DNA of 64,000 nt from Ramlibacter sp. WS9 (GTDB lineage Bacteria; Pseudomonadota; Gammaproteobacteria; Burkholderiales; Burkholderiaceae_C), in the NCBI RefSeq assembly GCF_003797765.1, contig NZ_RKMB01000021.1:46021-110020 (forward strand), read 5' to 3'. Below, piece by piece: positions 34,028 through 42,571 of the stretch. Positions within the stretch are counted from its first letter, which is position 1; every line of letters begins with the position of its first letter. The notes beneath the pieces are model-generated. The model was not told where the DNA came from. It saw nothing but the letters and a program-made list of their open reading frames with translations, and made no database searches. Both the position numbers and the translations under genes were made by a program.

Positions 34028-34831
34028 ATGGACCTCATGGATCTATCAACAACAAACGACACCGCCGTCAACGTGCGCGTGACCGAGCCGCAGCCCGGCG
34101 CCGTGTGGGTTACGGTCGACCGCGCCCAGAAACACAATGCCCTCGCCCGCCCTGTGCTCGCGCAGCTCGCAGCCGCCGTGCGTGCAGCCGGCGCTCGCGA
34201 AGACGTGCGCTACATCGTCGTCACCGGCGCCGGGGACAAATACTTCGCCGCCGGCGGCGACCTGCACGACCTCGCCAACGTGCGCGACGAAGCCGCCGTG
34301 ATGGCGATGATGGAAGAAGCCGGCGCCGCGCTGGACGCCATTCGCAACTGCCCGGTGCCGGTCATCGCATTTCTGAACGGCGACGCCATCGGTGGCGGTG
34401 CGGAATTGGCTCTCGCCTGCGATATGCGCCTGCAATCCAGGCACGCGCGCATCGGCTATATCCAGGCGAAGCTCGGCATCACTTCCGCCTGGGGCGGCGG
34501 TCCCGACCTGTTCCAGCTCATCGGCCGCGCACATGCGATGCGGATGATGTCGCGCTGCGAACTGGTAGCGGCCGAACAGGCGCTCGCCTGGGGACTCGCG
34601 GACGCCGTGATCGCCGATGGCGCGCAAGGCGCGGACTTCGCCGCCTTTACCAAGCCGCTGAACGCCTGCCCGCCGCAAGTGCTGCGCGGCATCAAGGCGC
34701 AGGCCATCGCGGCGCGCCAGGGCGCGGGCTGGAAAGCCCACCGCGCCGTCGAACAGAAACACCTGGTCCAGACCTGGTTGCACGACGACCACTGGGCCCT
34801 TGCCGACAAGCTCCTCTCCAAAGGTTCGTGA
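34028..34831 (+). CDS. Crotonase-family protein resembling methylmalonyl/ethylmalonyl-CoA decarboxylases
   Basis: 267 residues. Oxyanion-hole segments VTGAGDKYFAAGGDLHDL and LNGDAIGGGAELALACDMRL; the first glutamate (GGGAEL) is kept but the second hydratase glutamate is absent, and the segment GYIQAKLGITSAWGGGPDL carries the G-I-xx-WGG pattern that I associate with ECHDC1-type (ethylmalonyl/methylmalonyl-CoA) decarboxylases rather than hydratases. It leads a five-gene operon with a B12 mutase, where a decarboxylase acting on a substituted malonyl-CoA makes sense. An in-frame ATG at 34037 is an alternative start. The stop overlaps the next start as TGATG. Hydratase activity cannot be excluded. 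Confidence 0.82.
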   Translation: MDLMDLSTTNDTAVNVRVTEPQPGAVWVTVDRAQKHNALARPVLAQLAAAVRAAGAREDVRYIVVTGAGDKYFAAGGDLHDLANVRDEAAVMAMMEEAGAALDAIRNCPVPVIAFLNGDAIGGGAELALACDMRLQSRHARIGYIQAKLGITSAWGGGPDLFQLIGRAHAMRMMSRCELVAAEQALAWGLADAVIADGAQGADFAAFTKPLNACPPQVLRGIKAQAIAARQGAGWKAHRAVEQKHLVQTWLHDDHWALADKLLSKGS

Positions 34832-36468
34832 TGAACGCACGTGATCCCTCCTCCACTTCCTTCGCCCCGCGCCTGCCGGCCGAGCCTGAACTGGGCCCCA
34901 TCAGCCGCACCGGCATCCCGGTGCCCACGAGTGTCGACGCGAGCGCCGTGAACACGGGCAACATTGGGAAGCCCGGCGAATACCCGTTCACCCGCGGCAT
35001 CTTCCCGGACGGCTACCAAGGGCGCCTCTGGACCATCCGCCAGTACTCCGGCTTCGGCACCGCGGAGGAATCGAACGAACGCTACAAGTTCCTGCTCGAC
35101 CAGGGCCAGACCGGCCTGTCGGTGGCGCTGGACTTGCCGACGCAATGCGGGTTCGATCCGACGCACCCAATGGCCCGGCCCGAGATCGGCAAAGTGGGCG
35201 TGTCGCTTTCGAACCTGAGCGAAGCCGAGATCCTGTTCGAGGACCTGGACCTGTCGAAGATCTCGACCTCGTTCACGATCAACGGCACCGCGGCCATCAT
35301 CTACGCGATGTACCTGGCAGTCGCCGACAAACAGGGCGTACCGCGAAACAAGCTGACGGGCACGATCCAGAACGACATCCTGAAGGAGTACGTGGCGCGC
35401 GGCACGTGGATCTTCCCGGTGCGGCCCTCGATGCGGCTCATCGCCGATTCGATTCTCTATTCCAACGACGTCACTCCTCGCTTCAATCCAATCAGCATCG
35501 CCGGCGCACACGTTCGCGACGCGGGCTGCACCGCCGCGGAAGAGATGGCGTACACGCTGGCCAACGGACTTGCCTATGTCGACGAACTTCAACGGCGCGG
35601 CGGCGATGTGGAGAAGTTCGCCAAACGGCTGTCGTTCTTCTTCTACGTGCACATGGACTTCTTCGACGAGATCGCGAAGTTCCGCGCCGGCCGCCGCCTC
35701 TGGGCCAAGCTCATGAAGGAACGCTACGGCGTGAAGGATCCGAAAGCTCAGCACTTCCGTTTCGGTGTGGTGTGCGGCGGCTCCTCGTTGGTCGCCCCCC
35801 AGCCTTACAACAACGCGGTTCGCGTTGCGGTGGAAACGATGGCAGCGGTTTTCGGCGGCGCGCAATCGATCTTCACCTGCGCCTTCGACGAGGCGTTCCA
35901 GATTCCGACCGAGTTCTCGGCGGAATTGGCGGTGCGCACGCAGCAGATGATCGCCTACGAAAGCGGCATCGGCCGCACGGTTGATCCCCTGGGCGGCAGC
36001 TACTTCCTGGAGCAGCACACCGACCGGATGGAGGAAATGATCACCAAGGTGATGGACGAGATCGACGCATACGGCGGCGTGGTGCCGGCCATCGAAGACG
36101 GCTGGATCCAGCTGCGGCTGGCCGAGCGCGGCCTGGAGCGCAAGCTAGACACCGACTCCGGCAAGAACGTGATCGTCGGGCAGAACCACTTCAAGAAGGA
36201 AGGCGAGAAGATCGGCGTGGGCGACGTCTTCAAGCTTGACCCGACCGTCGCGCAGCGCGCGCTCGAGAAGTTCCAGCGCACTCTGGACACGCGCAATCAG
36301 GCGGGCGTCGATGCATCGCTGGGCAAGCTCGCAGCAGCGGCGGCGAAGGACAGCGAGAACGTCATGCCTTATCTGGTCGACTGCTGCCACGCGTATGCCA
36401 CCGTCGGCGAGATGGTTGCGTGCCTGAAGAAGGAATGGGGCGAATTCAAGGAGCCGGTGAATCTATGA
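34831..36468 (+). CDS. Acyl-CoA mutase large subunit, B12-dependent (methylmalonyl-CoA mutase family)
   Basis: 545 residues: the TIM-barrel catalytic chain only, with the B12 domain encoded separately, as in isobutyryl- and 2-hydroxyisobutyryl-CoA mutases. Core motifs: PFTRGIFP, WTIRQYSGFGTAEESN, GLSVALDLPTQCGFD, GTIQNDILKEYVARGTW. By alignment from memory to the Propionibacterium methylmalonyl-CoA mutase, Y72 and R190 keep the Tyr89 and carboxylate-binding Arg207 typical of methylmalonyl-CoA mutase (isobutyryl and hydroxyisobutyryl mutases have Gln at the latter), but A226 replaces Tyr243, V314 replaces Gln330 and G312 replaces His328. The pocket therefore probably accepts a carboxylate-bearing but non-standard substrate. 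The frame extends upstream; the ATG at 34831 couples to the previous stop. Confidence 0.9.
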   Translation: MNARDPSSTSFAPRLPAEPELGPISRTGIPVPTSVDASAVNTGNIGKPGEYPFTRGIFPDGYQGRLWTIRQYSGFGTAEESNERYKFLLDQGQTGLSVALDLPTQCGFDPTHPMARPEIGKVGVSLSNLSEAEILFEDLDLSKISTSFTINGTAAIIYAMYLAVADKQGVPRNKLTGTIQNDILKEYVARGTWIFPVRPSMRLIADSILYSNDVTPRFNPISIAGAHVRDAGCTAAEEMAYTLANGLAYVDELQRRGGDVEKFAKRLSFFFYVHMDFFDEIAKFRAGRRLWAKLMKERYGVKDPKAQHFRFGVVCGGSSLVAPQPYNNAVRVAVETMAAVFGGAQSIFTCAFDEAFQIPTEFSAELAVRTQQMIAYESGIGRTVDPLGGSYFLEQHTDRMEEMITKVMDEIDAYGGVVPAIEDGWIQLRLAERGLERKLDTDSGKNVIVGQNHFKKEGEKIGVGDVFKLDPTVAQRALEKFQRTLDTRNQAGVDASLGKLAAAAAKDSENVMPYLVDCCHAYATVGEMVACLKKEWGEFKEPVNL

Positions 36469-36881
36469 ATGCAGTCAAAGAAGCACGGCCGCTGGCCGGC
36501 AAGCGCATCCTGGTGGGAAAGCCAGGGCTGGATGGCCACGACATTGGCGCCAAGATCGTCGCCCTTGCGTTGCGCGATGCGGGTGCCGAAGTGATCTACA
36601 CCGGCCTGCGCCGCAGTCCCGGACAGATTGCGCAAGTCGCGGTCGATGAGGGCGTCGACGCGGTGGGCCTGTCGATCTTGTCGGGCAGCCACAAGGAACT
36701 GGTCGCGGATGTGCTCGCCGAGCTGCGCGCACAGAACGCCGGCGACGTGAAAGTGTTCGTCGGCGGAACGATCCCCGGCGACGACCACGCGATGCTCAAG
36801 GAGATGGGAGTGGCAGCTGTATTCACCGCCGACATGCCGTTGGACACTGTGGTCGCTCAGCTGGCTGCGAGCCTGGGATGA
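36465..36881 (+). CDS. Acyl-CoA mutase small subunit, cobalamin-binding
   Basis: 138 residues, a Rossmann-like B12-binding domain with the DxHxxG motif in KPGLDGHDIGAK (His supplies the lower cobalt ligand), then SILSGSHKELV and VFVGGTIPGDDHAMLKEMGVAAVFT. It completes the heteromeric mutase with the large subunit, whose stop it overlaps as ATGA. The ATG at 36465 was chosen over an upstream in-frame ATG lying within the large-subunit gene. Confidence 0.93.
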   Translation: MNAVKEARPLAGKRILVGKPGLDGHDIGAKIVALALRDAGAEVIYTGLRRSPGQIAQVAVDEGVDAVGLSILSGSHKELVADVLAELRAQNAGDVKVFVGGTIPGDDHAMLKEMGVAAVFTADMPLDTVVAQLAASLG

Positions 36882-38005
36882 GCGGCCCACTGGCGGGCAT
36901 CCGCATCATCGAAGTCGGCCACATGCTGGCCGGGCCGTATTGCGGCCTGTTGCTGGCCGACATGGGCGCCGAGGTCATCAAGATCGAGCCGCCCGAGGGC
37001 GACATCGGCCGCAAGGTCAGCCCTCATTTCATCGGCCCGCACAATGCCTATTTCGCCAGCCTGAATCGCAACAAGAAGAGCGTGGTGGTCGACCTGGCGA
37101 GCGCCAACGGCAAGCGCGATCTCCATGACCTTGCCGCAAACTCGCATGCGCTCATCACCAACCTGCGCCCCTCGGCCATCAAGAAGCTCGGACTGACCTA
37201 CGAGGGCCTGAAGCACTGCAACAGCAAGCTCGTGTGCGTCGCGCTCACCGGCTATGGCTTGCATGGTCCCTACTCCGAGAGTCCAGCGTACGACTATGTG
37301 ATTCAGGCGCTGACCGGCGTGATGTCGCTGACCGGTGACCCCGGGGCGCCACCGACCAAGACAGGCTACTCCGCCGTTGACAACTCGGCCGGGATCATGG
37401 CCGCGATGGCGTTGCTCGCCAAGATCGTCGAAGGCCGCGGGGGCCAGGTCGATGTGGCAATGTACGACGTGATGCTGTCACAGTTGAACTACCTCGCGGG
37501 CGCCTCGCTCAACGCGGGTGAGGTGATGGAGCGGATGGCCAACTCCTCGCACCCGTACATGGTCCCGGCGCAAATCTTCGCCACCGCCGAGGGTTGGCTC
37601 ACGCTGTTCATCACCCATGACAAGTTCTGGCAGGTGTTCTGCAAGGAGATCAATCGGCCGGAGTGGATCACCGATCCGGTGTACGCCACCCTCGAGAGCC
37701 GGCGCGCGAATCGCACGCAGGTGCTTGCGTCAATTTCCGAAGTGCTGCAGGAATTTCCCGCATCGCAGTGGGTGAAGCGCCTCGCGCCGCTCGGCGTGGT
37801 CGCCGCCGAAGTCGGCACCATGGCCGACGCGCTCGAAAGCGGGCAAGCGAAGGCGCGCGGCATGATCGTGCCTCTGGGCGATGGGCGACAGTCGCTTCGC
37901 GCCGTCGGCAGCGCCGTGAAATTCGATGGATTCGAGCCGGCCTATGGCATGCCACCGCTGCTGGACGAGCACCGCGATCTCGTACTGGGGAAGGCAACGG
38001 CGTGA
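36878..38005 (+). CDS. Family III (CaiB/BaiF) CoA-transferase
   Basis: 375 residues. N-terminal LAGIRIIEVGHMLAGPYCG and AEVIKIEPPEGD, then the catalytic aspartate in SPAYDYVIQALTG (D139), which forms the acyl-anhydride intermediate in this family. It moves CoA between acyl-CoA and a free carboxylate. It overlaps the mutase small-subunit stop as ATGA. In the operon it would activate the starting acid with CoA recycled from the product, replacing the unrelated YgfH/Cat1-type transferase of the E. coli Sbm operon. Unlike the three CoA-transferases at 44-59 kb it keeps the catalytic aspartate. Confidence 0.9.
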   Translation: MSGPLAGIRIIEVGHMLAGPYCGLLLADMGAEVIKIEPPEGDIGRKVSPHFIGPHNAYFASLNRNKKSVVVDLASANGKRDLHDLAANSHALITNLRPSAIKKLGLTYEGLKHCNSKLVCVALTGYGLHGPYSESPAYDYVIQALTGVMSLTGDPGAPPTKTGYSAVDNSAGIMAAMALLAKIVEGRGGQVDVAMYDVMLSQLNYLAGASLNAGEVMERMANSSHPYMVPAQIFATAEGWLTLFITHDKFWQVFCKEINRPEWITDPVYATLESRRANRTQVLASISEVLQEFPASQWVKRLAPLGVVAAEVGTMADALESGQAKARGMIVPLGDGRQSLRAVGSAVKFDGFEPAYGMPPLLDEHRDLVLGKATA

Positions 38006-38949
38006 CGCATGCGAAGGTTCCGCTGGACCGCCACGCGCTGGGCCGGCGCCTGACCCAGCTGGCAAACGCGAGCGCTTCGGACGGCTTGACCGCGCAGCAT
38101 ACAGAAGCGCCGCCGGCGCATGCCCGCCGCATCGGCCTGACCGGCCCGCCCGGCGCCGGCAAGAGCACGCTGGCCGGTCACCTGGCACTGCATCGCATGC
38201 CTGGCAAGCGCTTAGGCGTGCTGGCCATCGACCCGAGCAGCCCGCGCACCGGTGGCGCAGTCCTGGGCGACCGCATCCGCATGGACGAACTGGCGGGGAG
38301 CAGCGAGTTGTACATCCGTTCCATCGGCTCGCGCTCGGCCCATGACGGTCTTGCGGACAACTTGCCCGAGATGCTCGACACGATGGACGAATTCGGCTTC
38401 GATGAGGTACTGCTGGAGACGGTGGGCGTGGGTCAGGCCGAGTACGCCGCGCGCGCGCAGGTCGACACGCTGATACTGGTTTTGCTACCCGAGAGCGGCG
38501 ACATCGTGCAAGCCATGAAGGCCGGCATCATGGAAATGGCCGACATTTTCGTGGTGAATAAATCCGACCTGTCCGGCGCGCAGAAGATGGCGACCGACAT
38601 CCAGCGCATCGCTGCGCTCGGACGCCGGCCCGAAGGCGAATGGCGACCGCCCGTGCTGCTCGTCACGTCATCGCGGGCCGACACCGTATCTGCGCTTTCA
38701 TCGAGCATCGACCGGCACCAGGCGTGGCTGGCGGATGCGGGCAAGCGCGCCCCGCTGATGCAGTCACGCGCGCGTTACCGGCTGAGGCGCCTCATCGAAA
38801 GGCGCGCCGGCGACGCGGTGAACGCGCTCGATGCGCAACAGTTGGCGGCGCCGCTGGAACTGCAATTGAGCGAGGTGCTGCGATCCATGGCCAGGCCCTT
38901 CCTAACCGGCCCGCAGCAGCTCGCAACCGTGCCGGCCCGGGACGACTAA
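38002..38949 (+). CDS. meaB: MeaB/ArgK-family GTPase, chaperone for the B12-dependent mutase
   Basis: 315 residues beginning at GTG that overlaps the transferase stop as GTGA. G-domain motifs: Walker A GPPGAGKST (about 48-56), AIDPSSPRTGGAVLGDRIRM, LLETVGVGQAE (switch region) and NKSD. A dimerisation C-terminus follows. MeaB proteins gate cobalamin loading and protect the mutase from inactivation; linkage to a mutase is the classical context. It is the last gene of the operon and converges with the LacI gene 15 bases away. Confidence 0.93.
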   Translation: MTHAKVPLDRHALGRRLTQLANASASDGLTAQHTEAPPAHARRIGLTGPPGAGKSTLAGHLALHRMPGKRLGVLAIDPSSPRTGGAVLGDRIRMDELAGSSELYIRSIGSRSAHDGLADNLPEMLDTMDEFGFDEVLLETVGVGQAEYAARAQVDTLILVLLPESGDIVQAMKAGIMEMADIFVVNKSDLSGAQKMATDIQRIAALGRRPEGEWRPPVLLVTSSRADTVSALSSSIDRHQAWLADAGKRAPLMQSRARYRLRRLIERRAGDAVNALDAQQLAAPLELQLSEVLRSMARPFLTGPQQLATVPARDD

Positions 38950-38964
38950 CGGGCAGCGTTCAAC

Positions 38965-39993
38965 CTATCGATGGCTCGGCGACAGCCTGCGCAGGCTGTC
39001 GCGCACCACAAGTCGCGTTGTAAGTTCAGACTCGGCAGGAGATTCGGCATCTTCTATCAGCTCCACGATGCGTCTTGCTGCACGCACCCCGATCTCCACG
39101 GTCGGAACATGAACGGTCGTAAGCCGAGGCTCCACCAAATTGGCCAATTCGACGTCGTCTGATCCCGTCACAGACAGATCGTCGGGGACCCGCAGCCCGC
39201 GGTCCCGACACTCGCCCATGGCCCCAACCGCCTGGATGTCGTTGCCGCAGATGAGCGCTGTGGGCAGCACCTTGCCGGCCATCAAATTGCGCACAGCCTG
39301 CCGGCCCCCATCGAAGGTGAAGGGCTGCTCCTCCATCCACTCAGGACGCAGTTCCAGACCGGCGGCTTTGAGCGCTGCCCGAGTGCCGGCGATTCGGGCC
39401 CGCACCCGCTCGTTGCCCTGTGCCACGCCACTGCACAGCGCTATGCGCGTGTGCCCGTACTGCGCGACCAGGCTGGCCATTTCGTACGCGGCGTCGTAGT
39501 AGGAGAACCCAACACAGTCCCGGGTCCCCCGCTCGTCGGTCGACCAGGTCATCACATAAGGCAAGCGGTATTGCCGGGCCAGATCGAACACGGCGTCGGC
39601 GTGATCGGTGCCGACGAGCACGATGCCATCGACACCGCGTTCGAGGATCGCCCGCAGGACCTCGGCCTCGCGTTCCGGCTTGTACTCGTGGCTCGCCACT
39701 AGCAGTTGGTAGCCAATGGTCCAAAGTGTGCGCTGCAAGGATTGAATCGATACCGCGAAGATCGGATTGTCCAGAGTGGGGTAGACGGCTGCGACAGTTC
39801 TGGTTCTGCGGGAAGCCAGCGCCTGGGCCGCCCCATTTCGCACGTAACCCAATTGCTCCACAGCGCGCTGCACCTTTTCCAACGTGACCGGCTTGACCTG
39901 GTCCGGAATCGAAAGCGCTCGCGAAGCACTCCCCAACGAAACGCCGGCGAGGCGCGCGACATCTTCCAGTGTGGGGCGGGAATCTACGGGCAT
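38965..39993 (-). CDS. LacI-family transcriptional regulator
   Basis: 342 residues. N-terminal helix-turn-helix TLEDVARLAGVSLGSASRAL (about 8-27) with the hinge GAAQALASRRTRTVA, then a periplasmic-binding-like effector domain (GVDGIVLVGTD, LPTALICGNDIQAVGAMGE, DDLSVTGSDDVELANLVEPRLTTV). The longer open frame to 40056 was rejected because PVDSRPTLEDVARLAG is the family start. It is divergent from the ABC binding-protein gene, with two palindromic operators between. A degenerate copy of its C-terminal region lies at 60567-60740. Confidence 0.9.
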   Translation of the reverse strand: MPVDSRPTLEDVARLAGVSLGSASRALSIPDQVKPVTLEKVQRAVEQLGYVRNGAAQALASRRTRTVAAVYPTLDNPIFAVSIQSLQRTLWTIGYQLLVASHEYKPEREAEVLRAILERGVDGIVLVGTDHADAVFDLARQYRLPYVMTWSTDERGTRDCVGFSYYDAAYEMASLVAQYGHTRIALCSGVAQGNERVRARIAGTRAALKAAGLELRPEWMEEQPFTFDGGRQAVRNLMAGKVLPTALICGNDIQAVGAMGECRDRGLRVPDDLSVTGSDDVELANLVEPRLTTVHVPTVEIGVRAARRIVELIEDAESPAESELTTRLVVRDSLRRLSPSHR

Positions 39994-40078
39994 TGGCAAC
40001 AGTTGATGGTCATGCAAAGCGCCGGGACATCGTATCTCAGGGTAAATCCCCATCATTCACACAAGCAACGCCAGCACA

Positions 40079-40094
40079 ATTGAAGCGCTTCAAT
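40079..40094. promoter_or_regulatory. LacI-type operator 1, perfect palindrome
   Basis: ATTGAAGCGCTTCAAT is a perfect 16-base palindrome with the central CG typical of LacI/GalR operators. It lies 86 bases upstream of the lacI-type start and 185 bases upstream of the ABC binding-protein start. Confidence 0.8.
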
Positions 40095-40138
40095 TCACTA
40101 ATTTTGTTTTTCTAGTTTATCACCAATGGAAGTATTTA

Positions 40139-40150
40139 TGAAACGCTTCA
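40139..40150. promoter_or_regulatory. LacI-type operator 2
   Basis: TGAAACGCTTCA matches the core of operator 1 (TGAAGCGCTTCA) at 11 of 12 positions. The two sites are 57 bases apart centre to centre, suited to looping or joint control of both divergent promoters. Confidence 0.75.
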
Positions 40151-40279
40151 CAAGCAGTTCCGATTTATCGTGCTTCAAACAGGGCCAACAAAACCAATTT
40201 GATTCGTTGGCCACATCTTTCGTGGCCTCGCCGCTCGGACTCGAGCCGAACTAAACGCCCACTCGTTAAGGAGACCCAG

Positions 40280-41485
40280 ATGCTCAGGCTTCTCAGGATT
40301 TCCGCTGTAGCGCTCGGCGCTGCAGCGATTGGTCTAGGGACGGCGCACGCAGCGGACGTGAAGATCGGCGCGCTCTACCCCTTCAGCGGCGGCTTGGCGC
40401 AGCTCGGTGACGAGAGCTTCCGCGGCCTGCAGATTGCCGTGGAAGAAAGGAATGCCGCTGGCGGCATCAACGGCAACAAGATCGTGCTCGTGAAGGCGGA
40501 CGCCGCCGACGCCGAACAGGCAGCGATCGGAGCTCAACACCTCATCTCGACGGAAAAGGTGGCTGCCGTGTTCGGCAGCTATGCGTCCGGCATCTCACTG
40601 GCGGCGACACAGGTGACCGACCCGGCGGGCGTGCCCTACTTCGAGCTGGGCGCGGTGGCCGACACCGTCACCGGCCGGGGATTCAGGCATGTTTTCAGGA
40701 GCAACCCCACGGCCAGGAACTTTGCCGAGCGCACCATCGAGGCTGTCGTCAAGGTGGTCGCACCAGGGCTGAAGGTTGACCCGAAGACTTTGAAACTGGC
40801 CATCATCTACGAAGACGGCCCGTACGGCACCCTCGTGGGCGGCTACCAGAAAGAAGAGGCAAAGCGACTGGGGCTCACCGTGGTCGAGAGCCAGTCGTAT
40901 TCTGCAAAGAGCCTGGATCTGGCCTCGCTCGTCCAGCGGCTGAAAGGCGCCGGCGCAGACATTGTCTTGCAGACGTCGTACAAGAACGACACGATCCTTT
41001 TCTTTCGCCAGGCGGCCACGGCTGGATTCAAACCCAAGGCCTTCATCGGCGCCGGCGGCGGGTACTCGCTCAATGACACCGCGAGTGCTCTGGGCACGGC
41101 CATGGAGGGCGTCTTCAACGTCGACTTCCCCCAAGCGACGATGGGCGAAGCCGGCGCTCCCGGCCTGCGTAGCTTCGTGATCTCGTATGTACGGCAGTAC
41201 TTCATGGCTCCGCGCTCGGGACATAGCCTTGTGAACTACGTTGGAGCCAAGGCGTTTCTGGACATCCTGGCAAACGCAAAATCCGCTGACAAGGAAAAGA
41301 TTCGGGAGGCTGTGCTGGCTTACAAGAAAGCACCGGGCACCACGGCGACCGGATGGGGTTTCCAGTTTTCGGAGACCGGGCAGAATCAGTTGGCTACGGC
41401 GAATCTGATGCAATGGCAAAGGGGCAACCCAGTCACGATCTATCCCGCCTCTGTTGCAACCGGCAAACCCATCACTCGCCGTTAA
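40280..41485 (+). CDS. ABC transporter substrate-binding protein (LivJ-like), orphan, LacI-controlled
   Basis: 401 residues with signal peptide (ISAVALGAAAIGLGTAHA) and AAGG AG-type ribosome-binding site (TAAGGAGACCC). The mature start VKIGALYPFSGGLAQLGDE and EERNAAGGINGNKIVLV are the HAAT binding-protein fold. No membrane or ATPase gene is adjacent. The ATG at 40280 was chosen over an upstream frame that lacks a signal peptide. Its last codons (GKPITRR) are echoed at 60556-60582 beside the LacI relic, suggesting a second, decayed copy of a lacI/binding-protein pair. Confidence 0.9.
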   Translation: MLRLLRISAVALGAAAIGLGTAHAADVKIGALYPFSGGLAQLGDESFRGLQIAVEERNAAGGINGNKIVLVKADAADAEQAAIGAQHLISTEKVAAVFGSYASGISLAATQVTDPAGVPYFELGAVADTVTGRGFRHVFRSNPTARNFAERTIEAVVKVVAPGLKVDPKTLKLAIIYEDGPYGTLVGGYQKEEAKRLGLTVVESQSYSAKSLDLASLVQRLKGAGADIVLQTSYKNDTILFFRQAATAGFKPKAFIGAGGGYSLNDTASALGTAMEGVFNVDFPQATMGEAGAPGLRSFVISYVRQYFMAPRSGHSLVNYVGAKAFLDILANAKSADKEKIREAVLAYKKAPGTTATGWGFQFSETGQNQLATANLMQWQRGNPVTIYPASVATGKPITRR

Positions 41486-41526
41486 CGTGAACGCCTGCGC
41501 CGGCCTGAAGCACTCGCAGCGAAATG

Positions 41527-42495
41527 CTACTCGGCCCGTATGCCCGCGTCGCGAACCACCTTCCCCCACTTGTCGATGTCGCTCACGAGGAAGTCGCGCA
41601 GTGACTCCGGCGTGCCACCGCCCGGTTGGACGCCATGATTCGCAAGTTTCTGGCGCACGTCGGCCATGGCCAGGATCTTCACCAGCTCCGCATTCAACCG
41701 ATCGATGACGGGCTTCGGCGTGCGGGCCGGCGCGAAAACACCGAACCATGCGGTGACGTCGAAGCCCGGCAGTCCCGATTCGGCCACTGTCGGCACGTTC
41801 GGGAGTTCCGGGCTGCGCGCCTTGCCCGTCACCGCCAGCGCGCGGAGCTTGCCGCTCTCGATGTGCTGTGACACGGAAGGGATCGTCGAGAAATACAACT
41901 GCACGTGGCCGCCCAACAAGTCGTTCACCGCAGGGCCGCCGCCCTTGTAATTGATGCTCGTCATCTGGATGCCGGCCATGCGGTTGAAGAGCTCCCCCGC
42001 GAGGTGCGCGGTGGTCCCGGTTCCCGAGTTCGCGTAGCTCAGGGGCTTCTTCGAGGTGCCCAGTGCAATCAGCTCCTGCACATTCTTCGCCGCCAATCCC
42101 GGATGCACGACGAGCACGAGTGGCAACGTGCCCACCATCACGACGGGCGCGAAGTCCCTGACAGTGTCGAAGGGCAGCTTTTGCAGGCTGGGGTTGATCG
42201 GGAACGACGTGATCGGCATCACCAGCGTGTAGCCGTCCGCCGGTGCGTTGGCCACGTGCTGCACGCCCAGGTTGCCCGAAGCGCCCGGCCGGTTGTCCAC
42301 GATGACCGGCTGGCCGAGCGCAGTGGAGAGCTTTTCGGCGAGCACACGGGCCGTGAAGTCCGTGCCGCCGCCCGCGGCCACAGGCACAACGATCTTGATC
42401 GGCTTCGTCGGCCAGTCCGCCTGGGACCACGCGCTCGGGGAACACGAGAAGCCGGTTGCGGCCAGAAGGGCGACGAGTTGGCGACGATGGATCAT
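41527..42495 (-). CDS. Bug/TctC-family substrate-binding protein
   Basis: 322 residues, signal peptide (LVALLAATGFSCSPSAWS) and Bug signature (WPTKPIKIVVPVAAGGGTDF, PVIVDNRPGASGNLG, PADGYTLVMP). The ATG at 42495 has GGAGAG upstream; an extension to 42519 is possible but would run into the GntR operator at 42518. No TctAB permease is encoded nearby. It is the first of two Bug genes of the GntR block. Confidence 0.9.
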   Translation of the reverse strand: MIHRRQLVALLAATGFSCSPSAWSQADWPTKPIKIVVPVAAGGGTDFTARVLAEKLSTALGQPVIVDNRPGASGNLGVQHVANAPADGYTLVMPITSFPINPSLQKLPFDTVRDFAPVVMVGTLPLVLVVHPGLAAKNVQELIALGTSKKPLSYANSGTGTTAHLAGELFNRMAGIQMTSINYKGGGPAVNDLLGGHVQLYFSTIPSVSQHIESGKLRALAVTGKARSPELPNVPTVAESGLPGFDVTAWFGVFAPARTPKPVIDRLNAELVKILAMADVRQKLANHGVQPGGGTPESLRDFLVSDIDKWGKVVRDAGIRAE

Positions 42496-42517
42496 GGGGT
42501 ACTCTCCTTGATCATGC

Positions 42518-42529
42518 ATAGTGCATTCT
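42518..42529. promoter_or_regulatory. GntR operator site 1 (ATAGTGCATTCT)
   Basis: Ten of 12 matches to AGAATGCATTCT, 23 bases upstream of the Bug gene start. One of five related sites confined to the block 42.5-57.6 kb. Confidence 0.65.
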
Positions 42530-42571
42530 TTTGATGGACAAACGAAAACCTTGCATTGAGCCGCATGCGGC

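Noticed and set aside
34831..36881. Ordinary methylmalonyl-CoA mutase for propionate metabolism
   Set aside because: Split subunits and changed substrate positions (Ala226, Gly312, Val314), and no epimerase or propionyl-CoA carboxylase nearby; treated as a mutase of unknown substrate.
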